Positions 53,314-64,000 are shown, counted from the first letter of the stretch. The stretch is 64,000 bases of DNA from Symsagittifera roscoffensis (GCF_963678635.1 NC_087064.1:12617989-12681988), one strand, 5' to 3'. The notes: a model not told the origin generated them from the letters alone. Made by a program: numbers and translations.

Positions 53314-53471
53314 TACTTCTTCCCCTATCTTCTTTAGGTCTATCCTGCTATCCTGTCCACTACAAAATCGTCGGGGTAAGGGTTTTATTTCTTCTTGGAT
53401 CTTGTCCTGTCATTCTGACGAGTCTGTATCGTGAAAGGAAGATCCAGTTCCAAGTTCTTAGGAACCTCCCT

Positions 53472-53855
53472 TTATTCCGGGTCCTGCCAGTCCTCCTCTG
53501 CATAGGGTAAAATTTCATCGTCCGCTTCAATCACGTCATTTGGGTCCAGGTCCAGTGGTGTACTTGCTCCTTCCTCTATGACCTCATTTCCATCGTTCTT
53601 CTCCCTGGTGCCCTTCTCGTTGACCTCACAAGCAGGATCCATCGTTAGAGAATCCCCTTCTTCCATGTCCGCAGGTATACACCAGTCTTCTGTCGATGGA
53701 TTGTGTGGCTTGATGTTCTCGTAGTGGGCTGCTCGGCCAGTACTCAGTCTATAAAAGCGTCCCTCCTGGTGCACCTCTGTAATCATGAAGGGTCCCCTCC
53801 ATTTTTTAGGAGCTTTTTTGTCCCTTTCGGTGGTATAACGTTCTGAAATACCCAT
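53472..53855 (-). pseudogene. Family M integrase C-terminal tail (GPY/F module)
   Basis: The frame contains APKKWRGPFMITEVHQEGRF and YENIKPH, the GPY/F module typical of gypsy integrases, then an acidic tail ending at 53472. It is separated from the integrase core by about 160 bases and a frame change, within which the frame can be followed only in pieces. Confidence 0.75.
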
Positions 53856-54016
53856 ACGTAGTCCCCCACCGAGTAAGCCTTTGCACCAGCTGCTTTCTTG
53901 TCGAATCTTTTTCTTTACCTTGCATGTGCTTGCTGAGTATTTCGTCTACACAAATCGTTCAACTCCTGTTGGCGTCTGATCACATCCCTCACGTAGACCT
54001 GTGGGGACGTTTTCTT

Positions 54017-56386
54017 TCATTCATACTCTGGGTAGAAGAAGGTTAAGGGTAAAGACTTTTCGTGTCCAGTTAGCATCATGTGTGGACTGACTCCGGTGGT
54101 GGAGTGTTGCGTGCTGTTGTATGCTCCCATCACCTGTGGAAGGTATCTGTCCCAATCGGTCATGTAACTGGAACAATATACTCTCAGCATCGACACTAAC
54201 GTCCTATTCTGTCTTTTCACTAAGCCATTCGTCTGAGGGTGGTATGTCGTGGAGTGAGCTTGAGCGACCTGTGAGCGTCTCATGAGCTCTTTCGTAAGCT
54301 CTCCTACGAAAGCTGTTCCATTATCCGACTGAAACGTCATCGGACAGCCATGTCTCGCTATCCACGTATTGATCAGGTGGTCGCATGTCTCCTCCGCCGA
54401 GGCAGTTATGCAGGGCACGACCTCTGCATACTTCGTAAAATGATCTATCATGACCAACACCTGATTATAACCACTGTCTGTCATGCATATTTTCTGGTGA
54501 TCTATCTGCACCACCTCATTAAATTCAGACGACTCGATCGATTGTAATGGAAATCGCAACTTCCTTGGATCCTTGACTTGTTGGCATGACAGACATGCTG
54601 TTACCCACTTCTCGCATGCCTTTTTCATTCCAGGCCATTCAAAGCGCTTCAGGATCCTCTGATATACTTTGTCGAACCCCTGATGGCCCATCTGATCATG
54701 TGACCTGAATAATAGTTCTGTCTGATAGAGTTGCGGTAACACTATCGCGTTATACTTGTATAGGATTCTGTCTTCCTCTCTTCTTTTGCAAGCCACAATC
54801 CCGTCCTTGTTCAAATATAACCTCCCTTCCTTCTGCATGAAGTACTGTCTCAGGATGCGATAACTATCTTCCTCAAGGTCCCCTTTATCTGGAGAACTAT
54901 TCTCGATCCACCTTCTCAGGTTGCTTGTCATGCGATCATTTCTCTGCGCCCTTAGAAGATCCGAGAGTCTGTATCTCGCCTTCAAGTACGTCTTCATGAC
55001 CCTCATCTGACTATTCAGCTCATTAGGCTGGTGTGTGTCATCTTCCATCTTAACGCACCAAATCTTCGCCAACGGCTGCGTTTCTTGTTTAAACGGCTGA
55101 AGATCAGTCCTGACTACCTCTTTCTGCGGCAACAGACTTATCGAACGTTTCGATACCGCTATTGTCTCCAAGTCATCCGCTGCGTTGTCAAAGACTCTTT
55201 CGCTTGGTATAAGGTAGCGATCGCTGTCAGGATCCTGGTACACCTCTCTGTCCAGATCCCTTGCCCGAGTTTCCACTAGTAGTGTGTGGATCGCTAGTTT
55301 GGACAAATCTGATCCCGAGCTCGAGTTCCTGTCTGAATAGGTGTCCATTCCTGAGTTCCGGGAATTGTCATCCGTTGAAGAGTTTGTGCTGGAGACTGCA
55401 CGCTCCTCCAGATCATGTCTGTGCCTTCTTCGCATCCATCTAAACTCCCCGGACAAAACCTTGTTCTCTAGGTCCTGTTTCTCATCAGGAATTTTTTCGT
55501 CTATTTCAGACTCCCCGGACAAACTTTCTTGTTCCGGGCGTTGATCTTGTGCTCGCTGGTTCTTCTCATCATTCGTCTCCCCGGACAAATAGTCTTGCAG
55601 CAGATTTTGTTCTAACTTTTCACCTTCCTTATCCTGGTCCACAAAGGTGACGGTTTTCTTTCGCTTGCTGCTCCCCTGTTCTTTCTGTCCGTAAGAAGTA
55701 CTGGTTAAAATCTCGTGGGGTATTGAGGATACTAGTTGCTGAACTATTGTCCTACAATCCCTCTCGTTCTCTGCGTGCTGTCGTCTAGACGGCATGATCT
55801 TCACCTTCTCCCTGACTGTTAGCGATGCCACTGCTGCTGTCCAATCGGGGTCATCTCTGGTCAGTTCTCTTTCTACCAGTCCACCCAGCATCCGCATCAC
55901 TTGCGGTGTGACCTGCACCGTTTTATCCAATAATGAGAGACTGTTTATGTTCATGCGAGAGAGTTCTTGCTGGACCAGATTCGAGCGCAGCAACAGATCC
56001 AAGGGGACCGGGTCCTCCTTGGATAGGATCTTTATCTTGGCTGCTTTCTCCACCGGTAACTCAGGATGCCCTGGAATTGGATGTCCAGACTTATCCAACC
56101 ATCTCGTTAAGGGAAGCGCTTCGTATGTTTCTTTCTCCAGAAACGAGAATCCCTCCTTTATTTCCGCCTGATTGGCCTGCTTCTGCTCCAATCTTTCATA
56201 GAACTCAGTTTTCTTGCTGAGGTTGTCAGCATTCTGGTGTTTATCACGCATCCTATGTTCGATTATCATATGGTAGCCATCCAATTTTACTATCCATCTA
56301 CCAATATAACTCTGATCCATCGAGTAGGTTTTCAACCAGGATAACGCTCTGTTGTCCACGCGTAACTTGAAGGGAGCGCTCCTCAA
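54017..56386 (-). pseudogene. pol: Family M pol: RNase H end, long linker, integrase
   Basis: The frame of 789 residues opens in the last part of RNase H (KLRVDNRALSWL, then a HRMRDKHQNADNLSKK motif). A charged linker of about 400 residues follows, with three LSGE motifs spaced exactly 22 residues apart. Integrase has an HHCC region near residues 590-640 (RSHDQMGHQGFDKVY, then CLSCQQVKD), the first catalytic Asp in VQIDHQKI, the second in QSDNGTAF and a Glu-to-Lys change at the third site: the motif reads HPQTNGLVKRQNR where gypsy integrases have Glu before R-x-N-R. If real, that change would inactivate strand transfer. Confidence 0.85.
55445..55589. repeat. Three copies of CTCCCCGGACAAA at 66-base spacing
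   Basis: The 13-mer occurs at 55445, 55511 and 55577 and encodes LSGE on the minus strand. The same 13-mer is found in the macro genes at 40381 and 52950, there encoding FVRG in another frame, and its first 9-10 bases abut the LTR edges at 29920 and 48064. Confidence 0.7.
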
Positions 56387-57374
56387 GTATGCACGGTACT
56401 TTTCCCACGAAAGTGACTACTGCAAACATTTCTGCTTTTGGTGCGCCATACTTCATCTCCGTGTCACTCAAGACCTTGCTGCCGTATGCAATGGGACGGA
56501 GAACCGTTCTTCCGTTCCACTCTTGCTCTTGATGCAATATTCCTGAGATGGCTACTACCGATGCGTCTGTGTCAAGAACATACATGCCCTTTTCTGTAGG
56601 CATGCCTAGCACTGGTGCTTCGCACAGTTCCCGCTTTATGTTCTCGAAAGCAACTTGTGCCTCATCGTTCCATTCGAACTTTTTCCCCTTGTTGCGCATC
56701 AGCTTCTGCATCGGATACACCTTGTCCGCATATCCTTTTATGAATTCCCGGTAGTAATTGGCAAACCCTAGGAAGCTCATTAGCTGTGTGTCCGTTCTCG
56801 GAGCCTTCCATGTCAACACAGCCTCTACTGCTTCCGGATCTGGCCTCACACCATGCCTGTCCACCATCCTTCCCAGGTACTTGATCGAATCCCTAAGGAT
56901 TTCACATTTTGATGGTTTGCATTTCAAGCCTGCTCTTTTCATACATCCAAAGACCTCATCGAGCCGATCAATGTGGTCTTCCAGGGTCGGTTTCGCTATG
57001 ACTACGTCATCCACGTAACACATCACGAGATTCCCGTAATTTTTGTTGACTCCGGTCAAAGCCTGAGCCATCAGTCTTTGAAAAGTGGCCGTTGCATTGC
57101 ACAAGCCAAAGGGCATCCTCTTCCACTGGTACAATCCCAATTCGCACGCGAATCCGGTTTTCTCTCTATCCTTCTTCCGCAGAGGGACCTGCCAGAAAGC
57201 AGAACCCAAGTCCAATGTGGTGAAGAACTTGGCATCACCAAGCTTAGAGAGGCTCTCGTCAATCCGCGGTATCGGATACGCATCTTTAATTGTTACCGCG
57301 TTCAAGTAACGAAAGTCGCAACAAAATCTAAGCTGCCCCCTTTCTTTTTCGCCATTACCACCCCGCAAGCCCAC
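56298..57374 (-). pseudogene. pol: Family M pol: reverse transcriptase and RNase H
   Basis: This 358-residue frame has RT motifs FCCDFRYLNAVT, TTLDLGSAFWQVPL, MPFGLCNATATFQ and the catalytic VMCYVDDVV, then the thumb region and an RNase H start VLDTDASVVAISG. It continues the 57302-57643 frame after a shift near 57330-57374 and passes to the 54017-56386 frame near 56300-56386. No catalytic residue is lost in this part. Confidence 0.9.
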
Positions 57375-57643
57375 GGCGATTTCGAGGGTTCTATCATGTC
57401 GTATTCAAGCAGCATTTCGATTTCCGCTCGGCACGCTTCCGACTTGTGTGGCGTCATCCGTCTCGCGCCTTCTCTGTGCGGAACGAACCCTTCCTCTAGT
57501 TCAATTTCGTGTTCGACGAAGTTACAGCAACCGATATCCGCCTTATGTTTTGAAAATACATCTGCGTTCCGATTTAAGAGGTCCCGCAATTTTTCGAAAT
57601 CTCCCTCACCTATTTTCCCTTTTAAATGATCTATCTCTGGCAA
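57302..57643 (-). pseudogene. pol: Family M pol: protease-RT connector and RT N terminus
   Basis: The frame contains FEKLRDLLNRNADVFSKHKA and EIEMLLEYDMIEPSKSPWAC, the fingers region of gypsy reverse transcriptases. It is separated from the protease frame by a shift near 57660-57730 and from the RT core by one near 57340. Confidence 0.8.
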
Positions 57644-57660
57644 AACTGGTTTGTCAGATT

Positions 57661-58448
57661 CTAGTTCATATGACGAGGGGCGTTCCGGAAAATTCGAGCA
57701 GCTCGATAAGCCGTCGCCGTTTCGGATTTCATTGAAAACAATTTATGAATAGATTTTAATTCATTAATCCTCTTTAAAATTTTATCTTTATTTGCATGAA
57801 AAGGACAGTCTTTTACACTGTGTTTCTTCAAGTTTTGTGTCTCCTCATAGTCGGTCCTCATCGGCAAAGTGTAACCAAGCTTCTTTCCACGCTGGATTGA
57901 AACCGTGGTGTCCAGTGTGTTCAATAACACACTGACACACAGTCCGTTTCGCGTTACCGAGAAGCTCCGGCCTAAAATCACCGAACTCTGACTATTTGGA
58001 TTCGGTAATAAACAAACCTGTTTACTATCGCTTAACGAATTTAAATTTCTCATTCCGAAAATTGCTACCACAGCTTGTCCTGTCTGTAGCTTCTTTTTCC
58101 TATCTAAAAAAATTGGTACCTTGTTTTCGTCTGCTATTATCCTATTAATTGGTTTCTTAACATACTTCCGGTCCGGGTTTCTAATCCGTATCAGACCGTT
58201 GTTCAAGTCAATCATCACGTCAAAATTCCTGACAAAATCTCTGCCCAAGATGAATTGGTCGGCGTCGTCCAAATTCTCTACCACCAGCAAGCTCATCCAA
58301 AGATCCCGTCCCCCCATGTGGAGGACCGTTATTGGTGTTCTTCCGGCTACGTAGATAGCTCCTCGATTGGCGGCGGCCAGTCGGAGATTCGTTGGAATTA
58401 GATCTTCCCTCGTGAAGCCCATTCTTTCCCAAGTTTTCATCGGCATCA
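57661..58448 (-). pseudogene. pol: Family M protease domain, downstream part, and connector
   Basis: From the gap edge at 58448 the frame encodes the part of a retropepsin after the active site: MKTWERMGF, then LLVVENLDDADQFILGRDFV (the I-L-G-R/x-D flap-distal motif typical of gypsy proteases) and NFDVMIDL. About 130 residues of connector follow. The catalytic Asp-Thr/Ser-Gly is inside the 200-N gap. The frame is lost near 57730. Confidence 0.75.
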
Positions 58449-58648
58449 NNNNNNNNNNNNNNNNNNNNNNNNNNNNNNNNNNNNNNNNNNNNNNNNNNNN
58501 NNNNNNNNNNNNNNNNNNNNNNNNNNNNNNNNNNNNNNNNNNNNNNNNNNNNNNNNNNNNNNNNNNNNNNNNNNNNNNNNNNNNNNNNNNNNNNNNNNNN
58601 NNNNNNNNNNNNNNNNNNNNNNNNNNNNNNNNNNNNNNNNNNNNNNNN
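58449..58648. other. Assembly gap of exactly 200 N
   Basis: This placeholder run lies within the protease of family M copy 2. Immediately to the right the sequence is AT-rich intron DNA, so the gap probably hides gag, the leader and the 5' LTR of copy 2 (several kb) unless the element is truncated. Confidence 0.99.
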
Positions 58649-61012
58649 TAAATAATCATTTTTATAGTAGACTTCACCATTTATTTTTTTATTTTGATCA
58701 CTTTTACGATAATTTTTATCTTACTTTGGTAAGCCTATTGATTTTTCAGAAACTTGTTTCTGTCACTTCGCGCTGCTCAAGAAAATACCCGAGGTATCAT
58801 TTAAAAATAATTAAAAGAAATGATTTTCAAGTTTTTTTGCTTTGGTCAGTGAAGCACAGCAGCTTGTTGATTCGAACAGCAAAGGAGAGAAGAAAATCTG
58901 CGTTCGGAGAACGATTTTTTGCCCAAACCCGCGATGAAAACATAGCGACATGAAACTAAACGAAACGTTGTATTGAAGCACTGTTTGGTCGAAACTGAAT
59001 TCTAACAAAACTTTCCCCTGCATTGAGAGTTACTGAATACAATTTTTTTGTATGCAAAATTGGATTCCCAAAAAAAAACACCCAAAGGGTCGAGAATGTG
59101 GTATTATAAAGAGACACTTTCATTCGTGATTCGTATACATAAAAAATTATTATAAGAAAGGTCTCTCGGTACTGACTGGTCTGAAGTTTTGTTCTTTTCA
59201 CATTGAATTGAACTGATTTTAAGATTTTTTCACGTTAGTTGAATCAGTAAGTTTTGTCTAATATTGGCTTAGTTTGTCAATTGGGAGCCACTGAAGCTTC
59301 CCTATATAATGTCAAAAAAATGAAAAAAAAATCCAATAATCTACGAGATCGGGATCTTATGAGCTATCTGCACAACCACTGGTTTATTTTATTATAACCT
59401 AAACTAGACCAACTTGGAGCGGAGAGTGGAAATGAAAATTTGATGCAAGGATAGTACTCTTTTAGAACTGTTTCTACTTTCGTCACATGATGTCTTGTCT
59501 GTTGTTTCTTTTTCAAGTACAAGTTGATCAAGCTAAATTTGTTAAAGATAGCAGCGAGTTTGTTGGAGAAAATATTTTTTTAGTGTGACAGTTGTCAAGT
59601 TCTTAACGCTTTCTTGTAAACTTTCGTTTTATATTTTTCGAAGCTGAAAGCGCAAATATTAAGAAAAAAAATGAGCTAGCTTGCACGTGATTCAAATTTA
59701 ATAAACATCATTTTAAGTATTGCACTAAGAAAATTGCAAAAACAAGCTGTGGGGGAGTGGAAAATGTGATTTGTGCTGTTGTTCGGGCCATTGAAAATCG
59801 GGAGGAACTTTGTATTTGGTGCTTTAATTTTTTTTGTTCCGACAACAGTGTCGAGAAAAACCCGTTAGAAATTTTTGATTTTTGGTCCAACTTTCAGCAA
59901 ACAAGACGACAGTGTATTCTTACAATAGCTATTTAAGCTTAATTTAAGCCGACAAAAACTTAGTTTTACTCAAATAAAGGTCGTTTTTGGAGTTTTTTAA
60001 CGCAATTTTGGGAATCAAAAAATATAAAATTCGAAAAACTTCTGCAAAAAAAAACATCGAAAAAATTTTTGAAATTTTTTCTAAGTTTATTTAAATTTTT
60101 TTTTGTTTTTCTTGTCATTTTTTTCAAATTCTGTTTTTCAATTGACCTTTTTTACTATGACTTTCAAGTATGCCCAAATTCTTTTTTTGTTCAGATCTTT
60201 TTATCACAACATGCACAGAAAAACGACACCTTTTCGAAAAAACTTTTTTTTTCAAGACTGGTCGACACATTCTGTGATATTTTCAGTAACCGGCTATCTT
60301 TGTTTTTTTTTCCACGCATAATTAGGTACCACAAATAATCATTGGACTGGGTTGAGTGATATATCATATTAAAGCCCTTTCAGTCGTGATTCGAACCACA
60401 TTAATAAAATTTTTGTCAGTGTCGAGAAAAACCGGTTTAAAATTTTTGATTTTCGTCTTAATTCGAGCAAATGAAGCAGGCGAGCAGGCTTGTAACAGCT
60501 GAATTATGCGTTATTTAAGACCTTAAAACCTAACTTTAAGCAAATAAAACTAGTTTTTGGAGTTTTTAAGCTTCATTTTGGGAACCAAAAACTTGCTTAA
60601 AAATTTTTCAAAAAAGTTCAATTTTTTTTTGCAAAATAAATTAATTTGAAAAAAAAAACTTTTAATTCTTTTTTTAGTTTTTCTAGTCAATTTTCTACAC
60701 AAAATTTTGTTCAATTTGCCTAGCATACTATGATTGTCTAATATACCTAAGTTATATTATTACGTCAGATCCTTTTATCACACCAAGCATAAAAACTACA
60801 CTAATTTGGAAAAAAAAACTTTTAAACGGTAGTTTTCTAAAGACCATGGACGGAGCATTCTGTGCTACTTGCACAGTAACCAGCTAACCGCGTTGACTTT
60901 TGGCCTCAAAATTATTGAGTGAGTGTCGGAGCCAAGTTTGGAGCATGATTATTCTTGGTGAATTAACCAATTGTAATGTGCGCTTAGTTTCTCTTTATCA
61001 TCGAGTACTCAC
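58649..61012 (-). other. First intron of the Shaw channel gene, 5' part
   Basis: AT-rich, with many homopolymer runs and no open frame of interest. The intron begins at the GTGAGT donor at 61012. A diverged direct duplication lies at 59846-60320 and 60417-60910. The rest of the T1 domain was searched for here and not found. Confidence 0.6.
59846..60910. repeat. Diverged direct duplication, period about 571 bases
   Basis: Both units start CAGTGTCGAGAAAAACC and share, in order, AATTTTTGATTTT, AAATAAA, GTTTTTGGAGTTTTT, ATTTTGGGAA, TTTTATCACA, CATTCTGTG and CAGTAACC. Units are roughly 480 bases with considerable divergence and AT-rich filler. Confidence 0.65.
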
Positions 61013-61253
61013 CTGTTCTGTAGTAATTGAGCACCTGTGCGAATACTCCAGGGTGTCTGTCGAAAAAGTACTCTCCAGTCACAGGGTCATAATTGATGAG
61101 GGCCTCGGTCAACTTGGACAGTCGGGTGGCGGGGATCTTTTTAAGAGTCGCCTTCTGAGTCTCGTGTCTCACTCCGCCCACGTTTAGAATGACTCGACTC
61201 TCCCGCTGCTCTTCGCTCTTCAGCTGCAGATCTTCAGCTTGTACTATGTTCAT
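61013..61253 (-). CDS. Shaw: Shaw/Kv3 potassium channel: first coding exon, T1 domain
   Basis: The first ATG in this open frame is at 61251-61253; an in-frame stop lies upstream before any other ATG. The exon encodes 80 residues plus one base and ends at a strong donor, GTGAGT. After about 18 polar residues comes the start of the T1/BTB tetramerisation domain of Kv channels: [34 protein letters not shown] and QVLNYYRTG, closest in pattern to the Shaw/Kv3 family. T1 sets subfamily-specific tetramer assembly on the cytoplasmic side. The next exon should enter in phase 1 and carry the second half of T1. S1 is found only at 11046-11173, about 50 kb downstream. Confidence 0.9.
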
Positions 61254-64000
61254 ACCACCGAATGGCTCTCTTAGACGAAATTCGTCTCGATAAACCAATA
61301 CAATCGATCAAATCGAAATGTTTTGTTTTTTACTTAGTCACAATATAAGCCGTGAACGTACTATATTCGACTATATAGAGTATAATTCCGCGTCAAAATA
61401 AGATTAATACATTTTCAGGGGAAACTTTTTTTCTTAATTAATCGATGATGGGAAACCAAATTTAGTTTGACTTGATAAATTAGTCAAGTACTCGAAAAAA
61501 GTAAGTATACCAATGAACTTTTCAAATTCAAATTTCCAGTTCGTCGGGCGAATGACATGACTCGATTAACTGATAACAAAAGAGATATTAGGCCTGGACC
61601 GCTAGTAAAGGTGAATCTCTTTTGTTCAGCTAACGTATTTTAATATAATTTAATTAAAATTTGCTCAGTAGTAGGCTAAAAAAAGTTGCCTTAAGTAAAT
61701 ATTTCACTTTTACTCAATATTTCTGAAAGCGGGTTTGGTTGAATGATGTCAGAATGGGCAAAAATATTGGAGTAAAGTGGGCTGTGAATTTTGGGTCAAT
61801 TTGGGAAGTTGGCGTGACGGATGTAATTTGGGTGCAAATTGTGGGCAGGAAATTAAATCGAATGAGCGACAATGTTGCAAAAATAACAGGCTGGAGGTGG
61901 AGACGGCAGACAGGGCAGACAGCTATTGTCATCGGGTTACCGTAGTGGGTAAACTATAAGGGGGGTTGTTTGCCACCGGTAAAAAGTTATTAGTAAAATT
62001 GTACAGTCCCAATACACACTACACTTACTGATGGTAACTAACTTTTATCCCGGTTGGAAATATCTAGAATTTGATCAAAATTTGTTCAATTGGGGTTGGG
62101 TAAACCGACAGCAGCTACTTTAGTAACACCCACATTCGGTCCTGAGGGGGGTAAGGCATTACTGGCCAAGAGGGACTTGACAGACAGATGAAATAGTTAC
62201 AGGGAGCCATCAAACAGGATCATTTGTAATCTAAAGGCTCTTCTAATGCACCCCGCCGAGCATAAGTCTCAACGCGCTCTCAAATTGCAAGTAATCTAAA
62301 GAAAAATTGAATAATTCTGGATAATTCGGAACACAATTGCAGGTTTTTCATTGGCCCTAAACATTCAATCGTGTCAAGCTTCTAGACAATTTACAGATAT
62401 CAGTTAGTGAAAAAAGATATTTCAAAAACGTAGAAAGCTGGGGACAGATTCCGCACTCGGATTTTTGCTCAGTTTTGATTTATTTTTTGGGCGGAAAAAG
62501 GTTACAGGAAGTCGCGATTCGGATGAAATTAGCCGGAACAAGAGAGTTGCACGGTCACTTGATGCCAACGCCTAATTGGCAGTTCGTTGCTGTTGAACCG
62601 GAAATGGGGAGTCTAAAAGCGGATGTAAATAATAAACAGATATATCAAAAACTAAACAAATCCCCCGTTCTGATAATATGAGGCCAATATGCACGAAGTA
62701 TAAGTAAATAATTCAGTAGACCAGAAGCTAATTGGCAACATATTATTAATGTTGCAAAGCGGAAAAAATTAAGTTGGTAAACAAAATTTTCAGACGAGAT
62801 GTTGATTGTTTTTGGATGTTAATTTTTGACGGAGTTGTCAGTTCCGCCTCTTGGTAAACGCTGGTAAATAAATTTGGCGCCATCTATTGAAATAGGAATC
62901 AATACAATAAAAGTAAGATAATATCCTCGTTTTGTCCTTTTTCTATATCCGCAGCCGGTTTTCCAGTTTTGTTTGGTACAAGATTATGAAGTAGTTTCTC
63001 TTCTCTGTTTTTTATCTGCTTTGCTTCAGTCGATTTATCTGGTAAGTGAAAAAGAGCTCAGCGGTAATGCACTTCAGTATATTAGACAGATGAAGAAAAT
63101 AAAGTAGTTGTTGTTCCCCTGTTGTTTTTGTTTTTTTTCTGGAATAATTCGCTGTTTGTGAAATTCTCCTCCGCAGAGCGCCTCATCCGTTTTTTTGCAA
63201 ATAACCACTTTGATTCGCCTGCTTTAACTCTTTCCCCTTTCTCTCTTTCTTTCTTTCTTTCTTTCTTTCTCTCTTCTCCAAATAAGTCTCTATTTTGCCC
63301 CTCTTATCATTCCAACAGACAGCCAGTAGTCCACTAGTTTACTTTCTGTTTGCCGATTTCTCTTTTGTTCTTTCTCTTCTTATTTTGTCTTTTTTTCTTT
63401 TTCTTTTCTTTTTTTCTTTGCTTTTTTCAGTTGGTAAGATTATCGCATGGTAAGAGAAATAAAGATAGGAGAAGTGGTTTACATGGTGTTATATCATCAG
63501 CAAATTTAATTGCATCGCATTCCCTGACGAAGTTGAATTCGTTTGCGCATATTAGTATTAACATAAGAGGGTGGGGTGGGGGTTGCGGATTAGACAAGGA
63601 TACATTTGTACTGTTATCTTGTAGGAAATTGAGTTAAGAGGAAAAACTGGGGGTAAAAGTGGGGGGGGGGGGGGGGGGTTTCTTTTAGAAGTGCTCAGAT
63701 CTAAGATTACAAGCATCTGCGACCAATTGAAGATGAGACGATTTTCAGAAGTGAGAGAAAGAGAGGAAGAGAGTTTTTTCAGTTTTTGTTCAGTTTCTTT
63801 GGCTTTGAAGGAATCCCTCTTTTTTCTCATTTCCTCCTGATCCTTTTCCGCCAACCGGTAAACACCAGCTGAAAATGAAGATCAAACTAGTTTTTCGGCA
63901 ATAGGATATTGTATTTTTTGATGAGATTGATTAAGGGCTAATTTTCTCGGCAAATGGTTAACGTCGGTATAAAAACCCAACAAAGCAAAGCAGTCTTCAA
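61254..64000. other. 5' flank of the Shaw gene
   Basis: It probably contains 5' untranslated and upstream sequence of the channel gene. I see no convincing exon. A (TTTC)n microsatellite lies at about 63241-63275, a run of 18 G at 63661-63678, and long pyrimidine stretches at 63350-63430. The short open frames (for example 62475-62681 plus, 63558-63854 minus) lack recognisable features. Confidence 0.5.
63241..63275. repeat. TTTC microsatellite
   Basis: About eight TTTC units in a broader pyrimidine-rich stretch. Confidence 0.85.

Larger units (their letters stand above)
46441..58448 (-). mobile_element. Family M retroelement copy 2: pol plus post-pol genes
   Basis: In minus-strand order it has protease (cut by the gap), RT, RNase H, a long linker, integrase, GPY/F tail, macro-domain gene, coiled coil plus SGNH gene, conserved C-terminal region and an LTR-like block. 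It is a gypsy element by domain order. Compared with copy 1 it has lost about 5 kb of the second gene, including the degenerate SGNH domain. Many frames are broken. Gag and 5' LTR would lie to the right but are replaced by an assembly gap and then intron DNA. Confidence 0.75.

Noticed and set aside
1-64000. tRNA, rRNA, CRISPR arrays, bacterial operons
   Set aside because: None was recognised; repeats present are eukaryotic retrotransposon, microsatellite or minisatellite sequence, and coding signals include spliceosomal introns.

Overview
The window is AT-rich eukaryotic DNA with split genes, consensus splice sites and densely nested retrotransposons. It is most likely from an invertebrate animal; an arthropod or nematode would fit, but the sequence alone does not settle this. 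The only host gene I can support is a voltage-gated potassium channel of the Shaw/Kv3 type on the minus strand. Its first coding exon (first part of the T1 tetramerisation domain) is at 61013-61253. The S1 exon is at 11046-11173 and the S1-S2 loop exon at 10557-10690. These last two join in phase, and the next exon (S2 onward) must lie left of the window. The window is therefore largely the inside of one channel gene whose introns have filled with mobile elements. I could not find the exon(s) for the rest of T1.

Layout: 1174-9852 (minus) is a very AT-rich Ty3/gypsy element whose gag-protease-pol frame is cut by at least four stops and two frameshifts. 15774-26725 (plus) is a nearly intact, young BEL/Pao element with about 1.6 kb LTRs over 99% identical by eye, a leader with three copies of a covarying stem, and one frameshift in integrase. 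27488-27770 (minus) is a fragment of an adenain-like cysteine protease of Polinton/Maverick type.

From about 28 to 58.4 kb lie three damaged members of an unusual, GC-richer gypsy-like family (called family M here). Copy 1 (minus, 28.1-40.9 kb) holds only the genes that follow pol. A plus-strand fragment (about 41.0-46.4 kb) holds gag, the start of the protease region and a scrap of integrase. Copy 2 (minus, 46.4-58.4 kb) holds protease, reverse transcriptase, RNase H and integrase followed by the same downstream genes. The place where env would be expected encodes a macro-domain protein and then a giant second protein. That protein has a coiled coil, an SGNH (GDSL-type) hydrolase domain, a second degenerate SGNH-like domain, and a long region I do not recognise. 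This is the most interesting content of the window.

Two 200-base runs of N (15532-15731 and 58449-58648) are assembly gaps; the second removes the protease catalytic site and the upstream part of family M copy 2. The region right of 61253 is the 5' flank of the channel gene, with simple repeats and no recognisable coding exon.
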